Of a DNA stretch of 64,000 nt, positions 45,824-54,459 are shown piece after piece (the first letter of the stretch is position 1; each line of letters starts with the position of its first letter). The notes under the pieces were generated by a model. That model saw only the letters and a program-made list of their open reading frames with translations, was not told where the DNA came from and searched no databases. Location of the stretch: contig NZ_VCCH02000010.1 in assembly GCF_005938675.2 (NCBI RefSeq), positions 62,001 to 126,000 of the forward strand, written 5' to 3'. The DNA comes from Mycobacterium sp. KBS0706 (GTDB taxonomy: Bacteria; Pseudomonadota; Alphaproteobacteria; DSM-16000; Inquilinaceae). The position numbers were made by a program, and so were the translations under genes.

Positions 45824-46086
45824 GAAGCCGTCACAAGCCCATTGCGGCGTGCCTCTTCCGCGGAACATCCCATGGATCGTCTCCTGCCTCTTCTTGCCCC
45901 GAGGGCCGTTGATCCGGCGACGACGCATCTTGCCGCCCCGGCCGGCCCTTCTGCATTGCGGTCGAGGGTCGCAACCCCGGACGGCTGAGCCTCCGGCAGA
46001 CCTCGCACCGACCATCCCTCTGAACCGATGTGCCGCCGCGTCGCCCGATCGACGCCACGGTCGAGCCTTGCCCAAAGGACCCCGAC

Positions 46087-47418
46087 ATGCCGTTGGACGC
46101 CTTCGACCTTTCGACCAGCTCCGCCAGCGCCGACGCCGCCAGCGCCTTCGAAGAGGCGGTGCGCGGCCTCGCGGCCCACCGGCCGTCGACCGGCATCGCC
46201 CTCGGCCGGGCGCTGGACGCCGACCCGGATCATGTCCCGGCCCTGGCGCTGAAGGGCTTCGCCAACCTGATCCTGGCGCGCCAGGAGCTGGCGGCCCCGG
46301 CGCGTCAGGCGCTGGCGGAGGCCCGGCGGGCGCTGGCGGTGCAGGACGGCGGCACCGCTGACGAGCGAGCCCTGGTCGAGGCGCTGGGCCATGCCACCGA
46401 GGACCGTTTCGCCGACGCCGCCGACTGCCTGGACCTCCGTTTCGCCGACCGGCCGGCCACCTTCCTGCCGTTCAAGATCGCGCATGCGCTGCGCTTCATG
46501 CTCGGCGACGCCGCCGGCATGCTGGCCGCCTCGCAGCGGATGATGACGGTGTGGGCGCCCGACCGTCCGGCCGCCGGCTTCCTGCTCGGCTGCCACGCCT
46601 TCGCCATCGAGGAGCATGGTGCTTACGCCGCCGCCGAGGCCTATGGCCGGCAGGCCGTGGCGATGGAACCGGACGATGCCTGGGGGCTGCACGCCGTCTC
46701 GCATGTCCATGAGATGCGGGGCGAGACCGCCGCCGGCATCGCCTGGCTGGAGGGCAGCCGCGGCAGTTGGTCCCGCTGCAACAATTTCAGCTTCCACATG
46801 GCCTGGCACCTGGCGCTGCTGCATCTCGATCGCGGTGAGAATGAGTGCGTGCTGCGCCTCTACGACCAGGAGGTGCGGCCGACGCCGACCGACGATTTCC
46901 GCGACATGGCCAATGCCGTGTCGCTGCTGTGGCGGCTGGAGCGGCTGGGCGTCGATGTCGGCGGCCGCTGGGCCGATCTGGCGGAGATCGCCCGCAAGCG
47001 CCGCGCCGACACCACCCTGGTCTTCGCGTCGCTGCACAGCCTGATCGCGCTGGTCGCCCTCGGCGACCGGCCGGCGGCGGCGGAGCTGGTGATGGCGCTG
47101 CAGGTCCGCGCCCAGGGCACCGGCGACCAGGCCCGGGTCGCGGCCGATCTCGGCCTGCCCTTGGCCCGTGCGATCACGGGGCTGGGTGGAGAGCGCGGCG
47201 CGCTCGACCGGCTCGCCGCCGCCCTGCCGCAGATCGGCGGCAGCAACGCCCAGCGCGACCTGTTCGTCCTGGCCCTGGCCGAGGCCGCGTCCCGGCGCGG
47301 CGACGCCCCGGCGCTGCGGGCGATCCGCGGCGCCCGAAGCCGCCTGAAGGCCGAGGACCGTCTGATCGCGGCGGTCGACGGCCGCGCCCTGTCCCCACGC
47401 CTCTGCGCCCACCGCTGA
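46087..47418 (+). CDS. TTC38-like tetratricopeptide-repeat protein
   Basis: 443 residues, all-alpha, with repeated TPR-like helix pairs (ALALKGFANLILARQELAAP, AYAAAEAYGRQAVAMEPDDA, WGLHAVSHVHEMRGE). The MAWHLALLHLDRGENECVLRLYD region resembles the TTC38 family. The start at 46087 follows an AAAGGA site. Such proteins act as scaffolds; a catalytic role is not known. It is the first gene of the + strand run 46087-52381, whose downstream genes follow with short gaps or overlaps. Confidence 0.8.
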   Translation: MPLDAFDLSTSSASADAASAFEEAVRGLAAHRPSTGIALGRALDADPDHVPALALKGFANLILARQELAAPARQALAEARRALAVQDGGTADERALVEALGHATEDRFADAADCLDLRFADRPATFLPFKIAHALRFMLGDAAGMLAASQRMMTVWAPDRPAAGFLLGCHAFAIEEHGAYAAAEAYGRQAVAMEPDDAWGLHAVSHVHEMRGETAAGIAWLEGSRGSWSRCNNFSFHMAWHLALLHLDRGENECVLRLYDQEVRPTPTDDFRDMANAVSLLWRLERLGVDVGGRWADLAEIARKRRADTTLVFASLHSLIALVALGDRPAAAELVMALQVRAQGTGDQARVAADLGLPLARAITGLGGERGALDRLAAALPQIGGSNAQRDLFVLALAEAASRRGDAPALRAIRGARSRLKAEDRLIAAVDGRALSPRLCAHR

Positions 47419-47439
47419 ACACCCCTGGAGATCCCCATC

Positions 47440-47943
47440 ATGACCATGACCCAGACATCCGCCACGCCGCTGTTTCCCGCGGTCACCGGCCGCCTCGTCC
47501 CGACCATCCTGCTGGCCGGCATCGCCGCCGACCTGACCTGGGAGGTCTGGGCCCGCGGCATCACGCCCTTCCTGGTCGGCGGTCCGCTGGAGCCCGCGGC
47601 CCTGGTGCAGTCCGTCTTCGGCTTCCAGAGCTGGGTGGCGGGCGAGTTGATCCACGCCATCGTCGGCATCGTCTTCTACCCCATCGGCTACCTGTTTATC
47701 GCCCGGCCGCTGCAGCGCCGGATCCTGCCGCAGCTGCCGCTGGTGCTGACCGGCGCCGGCTTCGGCATCGGGCTGTGGATCTTCGCCCTGTACATCATGG
47801 CGCATCTGATCGCCGGGCTGCCCGCCTTTCTCGGCTTCATCCCGCTGACCTGGGCCTCGCTGGTGGGCCACATCCTGTTCGGCCTGGTCGTCGCCTTCGT
47901 CGTACGCTTCCGCGAGTCGCAACCCGCTGAAAGCGCCCGGTAA
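47440..47943 (+). CDS. Four-helix membrane protein of unknown function
   Basis: 167 residues with about four membrane helices (TILLAGIAADLTWEVW; ELIHAIVGIVFYPIGYLFIA; LVLTGAGFGIGLWIFALYIM; ASLVGHILFGLVVAFVV). Conserved-looking Trp, Glu and His residues lie inside helices (DLTWEVWARG, ELIHAIVG, IMAHLIAG, LVGHILFG), a pattern seen in small cofactor-binding or ion-conducting membrane proteins. No family is recognised. It starts 21 bases after the TTC38-like gene and its stop directly precedes the next ATG. Confidence 0.7.
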   Translation: MTMTQTSATPLFPAVTGRLVPTILLAGIAADLTWEVWARGITPFLVGGPLEPAALVQSVFGFQSWVAGELIHAIVGIVFYPIGYLFIARPLQRRILPQLPLVLTGAGFGIGLWIFALYIMAHLIAGLPAFLGFIPLTWASLVGHILFGLVVAFVVRFRESQPAESAR

Positions 47944-49740
47944 ATGACCCGCATCGCCGACACGATCGCCGCCACCCTGCATGACCATGGCATCCGCCAC
48001 GCCTTCGGCATGCCGGGCGGCGAGGTCGTGACCCTGATCGACGGGCTGGAGGCGGCAGGCATCCGCTTCCACCTGGCCCGGCACGAGACCGCGGCGGCGA
48101 TCATGGCCGCCGGCGCCTCGGTGACCACGGCCACGCCTGGCCTGCTTGTGGCCACCGTCGGTCCGGGGCTGGCGAATGCGGTCAACGGCATCGCCGACGC
48201 GGCGCAGGAGCATGTGCCGCTGGTGGTGATCTCCGGCATCGTCGACCGGCCGACCCGGGCTCGCTACACCCACCAGGTGATCGACCACGCGGCGATGTTG
48301 CGGCCGCTGGTCAAGGCCAGCTTCGAGGTCGAGCCCGAGAGCGCCGGCCAGACCGTGGCGCGGGCCCTGGCCATCGCGCTGGCCGAGCCGATGGGGCCGG
48401 TGCATCTCGATCTGTCGCCGGCGGTGGCGGCGATGCCCGATCCGGCGCCGCGGCCGGTCGCCCCGCCGGCGGTGCTGCGCCCGGCGGTGGCGCCACAGGA
48501 CCCGGCGATCGCGGCGCTGGCCGAGCGGCTGTCCCAGGCCCGCCGGCCGCTGATCCTGGCGGGGCTGGAGGCGGCGCAGGGCGGCGCCGGCCCGGCGTTG
48601 CTGCGCCTGGCCGAACGGCTCGGCGCTCCGGTGGTCACCACCTACAAGGCCAAGGGGCTGGTGCCGGAGGATCATCCCCTGGCGCTGGGCGGCGCCGGGC
48701 TGTCGCCGCTGGCCGACGCGGTGCTGCTGCCGCTGTTCGCCCGGGCCGACCTGCTGCTGTTCGTCGGCTACGACCCGATCGAGATGCGGCTCGGCTGGCT
48801 CGACCCGGTCTCGGATCCCGACCGGATCGTCGAGATCACCGCCGCCCCGGCCGACCACGCCATGCACCACGCCGGTACGCGCCTCCTGGCAGCCCCCGCG
48901 GCGGCGATCGAGGCGCTGGCCGAGGCAATCAGTGCAGACAATTGCCAGGAAGGTGGCGGTGTCTCGAATTGCCTCTCCCGCCTGGCGGGAGAGGTCGGGC
49001 GTCCGCAGGACGACCGGGTGAGGGCTGGCTCCGGCCTCGACAAAATCCCCTCACCCGGAGCCGCTGGCGCGGCTCCGACCTCTCCCGCAAGCGGGAGAGG
49101 CAATTTGGAAGCCGAAAAGGCGACGCAGACCTGGACTGACGGTGAGCCCGCAGTGGCCCGGGCGGCGCTGGTAAAGCGCTTCGCCGCCCCCGCCGAATGG
49201 GGCCCGCACGCCATCGTCGAGGTGCTGAACCGCGCGGTGGGGGAGGGCGACCTGGTCACCGTCGATGCCGGCGCCCACCGCATCCTCCTGTCGCAGAAAT
49301 GGGTGGCGCGGCGGCCGCTGTCGCTGCTGCAATCGACCGGCTTCTGCACCATGGCCGCGGCCCTGCCGCTGGCGATCGGCGCCAAGGTCGCCGACCCGTC
49401 GCGCCGCATCGTCGCCGTGATGGGCGATGGCGGGCTGGAGATGGGGATCGGCGAGCTCGCCACCCTGCGCGACCTCGGCTTGCCCGTTACCATCGTGCTG
49501 TTCCAGGACCAGAGCCTGGCCCTGATCGCCCTGAAGCAGAATTCGGCCGGGCTGGCGCCGCATGGCGTCGGCCTCGGCCTCACCGATTTCGCCGCGGTTG
49601 CCGCCGGCTTCGGCGGCCATGGCCGCACCGTCGCGAGCGGGACGGAGCTGGCAGCCGAGCTGGCCGCCGCCCGGGACCGCGACCGCTTCACCCTGATCGT
49701 CTGCAGGTTCGACGCCGATGCATATCACCAGGCCTTCTGA
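47944..49740 (+). CDS. Acetolactate-synthase-like ThDP-dependent enzyme carrying an inserted repeat
   Basis: 598 residues. ThDP enzyme layout: N-terminal PYR domain with the catalytic Glu in LARHETAAA (about residue 49), middle domain, C-terminal PP domain with GDGGLEMGIGE. The usual Asn of the GDG-Nx motif appears changed (LFQDQS), which is atypical. Compared with ~550-residue relatives it has about 46 extra residues (around 342-387) between the middle and PP domains, exactly where a 139-base palindromic repeat (48967-49105) is read in frame. This is the linker between domains, so activity may survive. Reaction and substrate are unknown. It overlaps the OpgC-like gene by 23 bases. Confidence 0.82.
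   Translation: MTRIADTIAATLHDHGIRHAFGMPGGEVVTLIDGLEAAGIRFHLARHETAAAIMAAGASVTTATPGLLVATVGPGLANAVNGIADAAQEHVPLVVISGIVDRPTRARYTHQVIDHAAMLRPLVKASFEVEPESAGQTVARALAIALAEPMGPVHLDLSPAVAAMPDPAPRPVAPPAVLRPAVAPQDPAIAALAERLSQARRPLILAGLEAAQGGAGPALLRLAERLGAPVVTTYKAKGLVPEDHPLALGGAGLSPLADAVLLPLFARADLLLFVGYDPIEMRLGWLDPVSDPDRIVEITAAPADHAMHHAGTRLLAAPAAAIEALAEAISADNCQEGGGVSNCLSRLAGEVGRPQDDRVRAGSGLDKIPSPGAAGAAPTSPASGRGNLEAEKATQTWTDGEPAVARAALVKRFAAPAEWGPHAIVEVLNRAVGEGDLVTVDAGAHRILLSQKWVARRPLSLLQSTGFCTMAAALPLAIGAKVADPSRRIVAVMGDGGLEMGIGELATLRDLGLPVTIVLFQDQSLALIALKQNSAGLAPHGVGLGLTDFAAVAAGFGGHGRTVASGTELAAELAAARDRDRFTLIVCRFDADAYHQAF
48967..49105. repeat. 139-bp palindromic repeat inserted in frame within a coding gene
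   Basis: Ends are perfect 15-bp inverted repeats: AATTGCCTCTCCCGC (48967-48981) and its complement at 49091-49105. Each end also forms its own hairpin (CTCTCCCGC/GCGGGAGAG), and the middle pairs CGGGTGAGGG with CCCCTCACCCGG. This is the pattern of the GGAGAGG/CTCACCC palindromic elements common between genes in alphaproteobacteria. Here it lies inside the ThDP enzyme gene without breaking the frame, adding about 46 residues to the linker before the PP domain. Confidence 0.85.
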
Positions 49741-50896
49741 GCTGACGCGCGAGGCGCTGTCCAGCGCCATCGCGGCGAAGCCCCGGCGCGACCCGCGGCT
49801 CGATGTCTTCCGCGGCCTCGGGATGCTGATCATCCTGACCGCGCATATCCCGGACAATCAGTGGATCCTGTGGATCCCGGCGCGCTTCGGCTTCTCCGAC
49901 GCCACCGAGATGTTCGTGTTCCTGTCCGGCATGGCCTCGGCCATCGCCTTCGGCCGGGTGTTCGACCGCGACGGCTTCGCCTGCGGCACCGGCCGCGTCG
50001 CCCGCCGGGTCTGGCAGATCTACTGGATCCATGTCGCGGTCTTCGTCGTCATCGCCGCGCTGGTGGCGGCGGCCGGCACCCGGCCGGGCGGCGAGAGCTA
50101 CATCGTCGAGCTGAACCTGCCGCATTTCTTCGCCGATCCGGTCGGCCTGCTGCCGCGGTTCCTGGCCCTGGCCTATGTGCCGAACTACTTCGACATCCTG
50201 CCGATGTACCTGGTGATCCTGGCGCTGATGCCGGCGATGATCCTGGCCGAGCGGCTGCACAAGGCGCTTCCCTTCGTGCTGATGGCCGCGATCTGGGGCC
50301 TGACCCAGGCGCATCTCCTGGACCTGCCGGCCGAACCCTGGTCGGACCGCCCCTGGTTCTTCGATCCGTTCGGCTGGCAGCTGCTGTTCTATCTCGGCTT
50401 CTTCCTGATGCGCCGCACCCTGCCGGCGCCCGGCTTCAGCTGGACCCTGATGGCGCTGGCCGCGCTCTTCGTGCTGGCGACGGTGCCCTTCGCCTATTAC
50501 CGGATCCTCGAGGCATCGCCCTTCTTCGGCGGCTGGGCCCGGGCGCTGGAACCGCTGACCGACAAGACCCATTTCGGCGTCCTTCGCCTGGTGCATTTCC
50601 TGGCGCTGGCCTATCTCGCCGCCCATCTGGTCGGCCCCGGCGGGGCGCGGCTGAAGGGCGCGGCGGTCGCCGTGATCTCCAAGGTCGGGCAGCAGACGCT
50701 GGCCGTCTTCGTCAGCGGCATGGTCACGGCCCAGCTGCTGGGCATGCTGCTGGACCACACCGGCCGCGATGCCTTCACCACCGCCGCCGCCAATCTGGCC
50801 GGCTTCGGTGTGCTGGTCGCGGTCGCCTATGCCGTCGCCTGGTTCAAGGCGATGCCGGCCCGCACCGCCGGCTCGGCGGCGTCGGAGGTGGCGTGA
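49718..50896 (+). CDS. OpgC-like membrane protein (acyltransferase 3 superfamily)
   Basis: 392 residues with about ten membrane helices. The start region PRLDVFRGLGMLIILTAHIP and MFVFLSGMASAIAFG are typical of OpgC proteins, which add succinyl or other acyl groups to periplasmic glucans. The gene begins 23 bases before the ThDP gene stop and its own stop overlaps the hydrolase start (TGATG), so the three are translationally linked. Substrate is unproven; no glucan synthase genes lie in the window. Confidence 0.85.
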   Translation: MHITRPSELTREALSSAIAAKPRRDPRLDVFRGLGMLIILTAHIPDNQWILWIPARFGFSDATEMFVFLSGMASAIAFGRVFDRDGFACGTGRVARRVWQIYWIHVAVFVVIAALVAAAGTRPGGESYIVELNLPHFFADPVGLLPRFLALAYVPNYFDILPMYLVILALMPAMILAERLHKALPFVLMAAIWGLTQAHLLDLPAEPWSDRPWFFDPFGWQLLFYLGFFLMRRTLPAPGFSWTLMALAALFVLATVPFAYYRILEASPFFGGWARALEPLTDKTHFGVLRLVHFLALAYLAAHLVGPGGARLKGAAVAVISKVGQQTLAVFVSGMVTAQLLGMLLDHTGRDAFTTAAANLAGFGVLVAVAYAVAWFKAMPARTAGSAASEVA

Positions 50897-51741
50897 TGGC
50901 CAGTCTCGCGACCCTCCTGGCCGGCGCCGCGCTGATCCTGGCGCTGCAGCCCGCGCTCGCGGCCGGGACCGAGGCCTGCGGCGGCGACGTGCCGTGCCGC
51001 GTCGCCGACGGCGAATACCGCATCGCCCTGCCTCCGGGCGGGGCGCCGGTCGGCGTCTATGTCTTCTTCCATGGCTATGAAAGCTCGGCCGCCGACCAGA
51101 TGCGGGCGACCGAGCTGATCGCCGTGGCCCGCGCCCATGGCCTGGCCTTCGCCGCGCCGGACGGGCTCGACCGCACCTGGTCGTTCGAGACCTCGCCCAG
51201 CCATGACCGCGACGACACCCGCTTCGCCGGCGAGGTGCTGGACGACCTGCAGCGCCGCTTCGGCTTCGGGCCGGACCGGGTGGTGGTCGGCGGCTTCTCG
51301 CAGGGCGCGTCGATGGCCTGGTATGTGGCCTGCCACCTCGGCGGCCGCGTCGCCGGCGCCGTCACCTTCTCCGGCGTGTTCTGGGACCCGCTGCCGCAGC
51401 CCTCGGACTGCCAGGCGGTGCCGCCGCCGCTGGTCCATTTCCACGGCCGGGCCGACCGCACCTTCCCCCTGGCCGGCCGCGCCATCGGCGACCGCTGGCA
51501 CCAGGGCGACACCTTCCTCAGCCTGGCGGTGCTGGAGGCGCGGGCCGGCTGCCGTCTCGGCGCCGACACGCCGGTGACCATCGCCGGCATCGCCTGCGCC
51601 CGGGCGCAAGGCTGCGAGCGCGGCCCGCTCACCCTGTGCCTGCACGATGGCGGGCACGAGGTGCGCGCCGGCTGGCTGGACGGTGGCCTGGCCGCGCTGG
51701 GCCTGCCCGCAACCCCGATCACCAGCGAGGTTCTGCCATGA
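50896..51741 (+). CDS. Secreted alpha/beta hydrolase (LpqC/polyhydroxybutyrate depolymerase-like)
   Basis: 281 residues. Signal peptide (MASLATLLAGAALILALQPA, cleavage near LAAG). Triad: nucleophile Ser in GGFSQGAS (~residue 136), Asp in FHGRADRTFP, and His in HDGGHEVRAG. Six or more cysteines (CGGDVPC, CHLGG, SDCQ, GCR) suggest disulfides in the periplasm. The family contains PHB depolymerases and feruloyl-esterase-like enzymes. The larger open frame upstream is a shadow of the OpgC-like gene. It could remove acyl groups added by the adjacent OpgC-like enzyme (inference). Confidence 0.84.
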   Translation: MASLATLLAGAALILALQPALAAGTEACGGDVPCRVADGEYRIALPPGGAPVGVYVFFHGYESSAADQMRATELIAVARAHGLAFAAPDGLDRTWSFETSPSHDRDDTRFAGEVLDDLQRRFGFGPDRVVVGGFSQGASMAWYVACHLGGRVAGAVTFSGVFWDPLPQPSDCQAVPPPLVHFHGRADRTFPLAGRAIGDRWHQGDTFLSLAVLEARAGCRLGADTPVTIAGIACARAQGCERGPLTLCLHDGGHEVRAGWLDGGLAALGLPATPITSEVLP

Positions 51742-51878
51742 CCCCGAGCACTCGACCCGAGGACCCGAAGCGGTCCGACGAAGCCGTCGCCCGCGAGCTG
51801 GCCCGCAAGGACCGGCGCATCCGCGAGCTGGAGCAGGAGCTGGCCCGGCTGCGCGCTGCCGCGCTGCTGGCCCAGTGA
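51738..51878 (+). CDS. 46-residue coiled-coil protein
   Basis: A short gene starting MTPSTRPEDPKRSDEA and continuing as a highly charged helix (RELARKDRRIRELEQELARL) with heptad Leu/Ile spacing, so a coiled coil is likely. The ATG overlaps the hydrolase stop (ATGA), and the YHS gene follows after 29 bases, so it is almost certainly translated. No family recognised; such short charged helices often mediate dimerisation. Confidence 0.65.
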   Translation: MTPSTRPEDPKRSDEAVARELARKDRRIRELEQELARLRAAALLAQ

Positions 51879-51907
51879 CCCCGCATCCCTGAAGGGAGGA
51901 GCCTGTC

Positions 51908-52381
51908 ATGTTCCGACGCACTTTGCTGGCGCTGGCCGCGCTGGCCTGCATAGCCCCTCTGGCCACTCAGGCGCAGGAGGCGCCCCGCCCCGTCAACACG
52001 CTGGGGGCACCGGCCGACAACGTCGCGATCCGCGGCTACGACCCGGTCGCCTATTTCCGCGAGGGCGGTCCGCGCCAGGGCAAGCCCGAATTCGCCGTGC
52101 AGCACGACGGCGCCACCTGGTGGTTCGCCAGCGCCGAGGACAAGGCGCTGTTCGCGGCCGATCCGGACAAGTACATGCCGGCCTTCGGCGGCTTCTGCGC
52201 CTATGGCACGTCCCGCGGCTACCTGGTGAAGATCGAGCCCGAGGCCTGGTCGATCGTCGACGGCCGGCTGTACCTGAACTACGACCTCGGCGTCCGCGAC
52301 ACCTGGATGAAGGACACCAAGGGCTACATCGACCAGGCCAAGGCGAACTGGCCCAAGCTCGACAAGAGCGACATCAAGTAA
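51908..52381 (+). CDS. Secreted YHS-domain protein
   Basis: 157 residues with a signal peptide (MFRRTLLALAALACIAPLAT, cleavage near TQAQ). The YHS domain spans roughly residues 35-120 (YDPVAYFREGG, WWFASAEDKALFAADPDKYM, FGGFCAYGTSRG). YHS domains bind metals, often Cu or Hg, through Cys/His; here one Cys (FGGFCAYG) is present. GGGAGGAG precedes the ATG. It closes the + strand run begun at 46087, and a palindromic element follows. Confidence 0.85.
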   Translation: MFRRTLLALAALACIAPLATQAQEAPRPVNTLGAPADNVAIRGYDPVAYFREGGPRQGKPEFAVQHDGATWWFASAEDKALFAADPDKYMPAFGGFCAYGTSRGYLVKIEPEAWSIVDGRLYLNYDLGVRDTWMKDTKGYIDQAKANWPKLDKSDIK

Positions 52382-52417
52382 TACCAGCCCTCATTGACCA
52401 TGACCCTTGTTCTTCAC

Positions 52418-52501
52418 CGTCATGGCGAGCCCCGAAGGGGCGTGGCCATCCATGACCGCTCGCACCGGCCCCTGGATGGCCACGCTTCGCTCGCCATGAC
52501 G
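52418..52501. repeat. 84-bp palindromic element between convergent genes, possible terminator
   Basis: Outer arms CGTCATGGCGAGC (52418-52430) and GCTCGCCATGACG (52489-52501) and inner arms GCGTGGCCATCCA (52440-52452) and TGGATGGCCACGC (52473-52485) are perfect complements, so most of the element folds into one long hairpin. It lies between the convergent YHS and dehydroshikimate dehydratase genes, where such elements often end transcription from both sides. Confidence 0.85.
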
Positions 52502-52550
52502 AGGAAGGGCAACGGGGAGTCGGCCTCAAGAGGGGGTGGTGTAAGCCGCC

Positions 52551-54437
52551 TCAAATCCGCGGCATGGTGACGTCCGGCGCCAGGCGGGTCTGCGCCGCCA
52601 GGCGGATCGGGGCGTTGGCGGCGCCGAAGCCGGCATAACCGCAGCGCTGCACGATCTCGAAGAAGAAACGGTCGGCGAAGCTGGTGGTGTAGAGCTGGAA
52701 GAACTCGCCGCCGCCGCCATCGCGGTCGTACAGGATGCCGGCCTCGCGGAGTTGGTCGAGCAGATCGGGCTCCAGCCCGAAGCGGGCCTCGATGTCGTCG
52801 TAATAGTTGGCCGGGATCGGCAGGAACCTGACGCCGGCCTGCCGCATCCGGGCCGCGGCGGCGAAGATGTCGCCGGTCTCCAGCGCAATGTGCTGGATGC
52901 CGGAGCCGAAGAACTCCGACAGGAAGCGCGCCGACAAAGTGCGGTGGCTCTGCGAGGCGTTCAGCACGACGCGCAGCGTGCCCTCGGCGTTCTGCACCAC
53001 CTGGCTGCGCACCAGCCCGGCCGGGTCCGGGATCTCCAGCTCCGGCGTCTTCGCCAGATCGAAGATCGCGCTGTAGAACAGCAGCCAGGACAGCATCTCG
53101 TCATACTGCATCGACTGCGACAGGTGGTCGATCCGCGTCAGCCCGGCTGCCGGCGTCGCGTCCTCGACCGGGACGAAGTCGACCTCGCGCCATCGCGCCA
53201 GCTCGCTCGTGGGGTCGACGAGATAGATCAGGCTGCCGCCGACGCCACGGATCGCCGGGATCTCCAGCTCGCCCGGCTCGACCTCCTGGCGGAAGCCGGT
53301 CGCCAGCAGGGCGCCGGCCCGCGCCATTGCCGCCCGGGCATCGTCGACCCCGAGGCAGATCGCGCAGGCGGCGGGGCCGTGCATGATGTAGGCGGCATGG
53401 GCGTAGCCCTCCTTCTCGCGGTTGACGAGAAGGGCAATGCCGCCCTGCGACCACAGGGTCACGTCCTTCGACCGGTGGCGGCCGCACCGGGCGAAGCCGA
53501 GGCCGGCGAACAGCGCCTCCAGCTCGATCGCGCCGGCCTCGTCGACCGCGAATTCGACGAACTCGACGCCCAGGCACCGGGCGCGCTCCGGCAGCAGCGG
53601 CCGGGTCCGCTCGGCGGCGGGCCTGCGCCGCTCCAGCGTGTCGGCCAGCTGTAGCAGCGACCGCCGGCCGTCGATCGCGACCGACCGGGCCGAGCCGGCG
53701 CGGAAATGGTCGTTGAAGATCTCCAGCGAGTAGACGCCGTCATAGCCGGTCGCGGCCACCGCCTCGGTGAAGGCGGTCACCGGCAGGTCGCCCTGGCCCG
53801 GCAGGTTGCGGAAATGCCGGCTCCAGGACAGGAGGTCCATCTCCAGGCGCGGCGCGTCGGCCAGCTGCACCAGGAAGATCCGATCGGCCGGGATGGCGCG
53901 GATGCTGTCCGGGTCGATGCCGCGCGACAGGGTGTGGAAGCTGTCCAGGATCAGCCCGATGGCCGGATGGCCGGCGCGGCGCACGATCTCCCAGGCGTCG
54001 CGGTGGTCGTTGACGTGGCGGCCCCAGGCCAGCGCCTCGAAGCCGACCTTCAGCCCGCGCTTCGCCGCCCGTTCGCCCAGCTCGCGGAAATCCGCGGCGG
54101 CGCGGTCGATGCCGCCCAGCGCCGCCGGCGAGATGTTGGAGCAGACCAGCAGCAGGCCGGCGCCGAGCTCGGCCATCAGGTCGAATTTGCGCTCGGCCCG
54201 GTCGAACACGCGCATACGCTGCGGCTCGGGCATGCCCTCGAAGTCGCGGAAGGGCTGGAAGGTGGTCACCACCAGCCCGGCGTCGCGCACCATCCGCCCG
54301 ACCTCGCGCGGCGCCGCGTCGAAGGACAGGAAGTCGTTCTCGAAGATCTCGACGCCGTCGAAGCCGGCGGCGGCGATCGCCTCCAGCTTGTCGCGCAGGT
54401 CGCCGCTCAGGGACACGGTGGCGATCGACGTCTTCAT
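52551..54437 (-). CDS. 3-dehydroshikimate dehydratase, QsuB/QuiC two-domain type
   Basis: 628 residues. N-terminal sugar-isomerase-like TIM barrel (about 1-270) with metal ligands Glu134, Asp165, Gln191 and Glu239, the positions used in QsuB/QuiC1. C-terminal VOC domain resembling hydroxyphenylpyruvate dioxygenase (about 285-620). The enzyme converts 3-dehydroshikimate to protocatechuate for ring cleavage. The ATG at 54437 has GGGAGG ahead. It is the last gene of dctQ-dctM-dctP-dehydratase, so the imported substrate is probably a quinate/shikimate-type compound. Confidence 0.92.
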   Translation of the reverse strand: MKTSIATVSLSGDLRDKLEAIAAAGFDGVEIFENDFLSFDAAPREVGRMVRDAGLVVTTFQPFRDFEGMPEPQRMRVFDRAERKFDLMAELGAGLLLVCSNISPAALGGIDRAAADFRELGERAAKRGLKVGFEALAWGRHVNDHRDAWEIVRRAGHPAIGLILDSFHTLSRGIDPDSIRAIPADRIFLVQLADAPRLEMDLLSWSRHFRNLPGQGDLPVTAFTEAVAATGYDGVYSLEIFNDHFRAGSARSVAIDGRRSLLQLADTLERRRPAAERTRPLLPERARCLGVEFVEFAVDEAGAIELEALFAGLGFARCGRHRSKDVTLWSQGGIALLVNREKEGYAHAAYIMHGPAACAICLGVDDARAAMARAGALLATGFRQEVEPGELEIPAIRGVGGSLIYLVDPTSELARWREVDFVPVEDATPAAGLTRIDHLSQSMQYDEMLSWLLFYSAIFDLAKTPELEIPDPAGLVRSQVVQNAEGTLRVVLNASQSHRTLSARFLSEFFGSGIQHIALETGDIFAAAARMRQAGVRFLPIPANYYDDIEARFGLEPDLLDQLREAGILYDRDGGGGEFFQLYTTSFADRFFFEIVQRCGYAGFGAANAPIRLAAQTRLAPDVTMPRI

Positions 54438-54459
54438 CGGCACGACCTCCCGGCGCGCA

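Noticed and set aside
45872-45988. 38-codon frame downstream of the candidate plus-strand ECF promoter
   Set aside because: No ribosome site and no recognisable features; likely chance in GC-rich DNA.
48967-49105. CRISPR-like repeats inside the ThDP gene
   Set aside because: Inverted, not regularly spaced direct repeats; fits a palindromic intergenic element.
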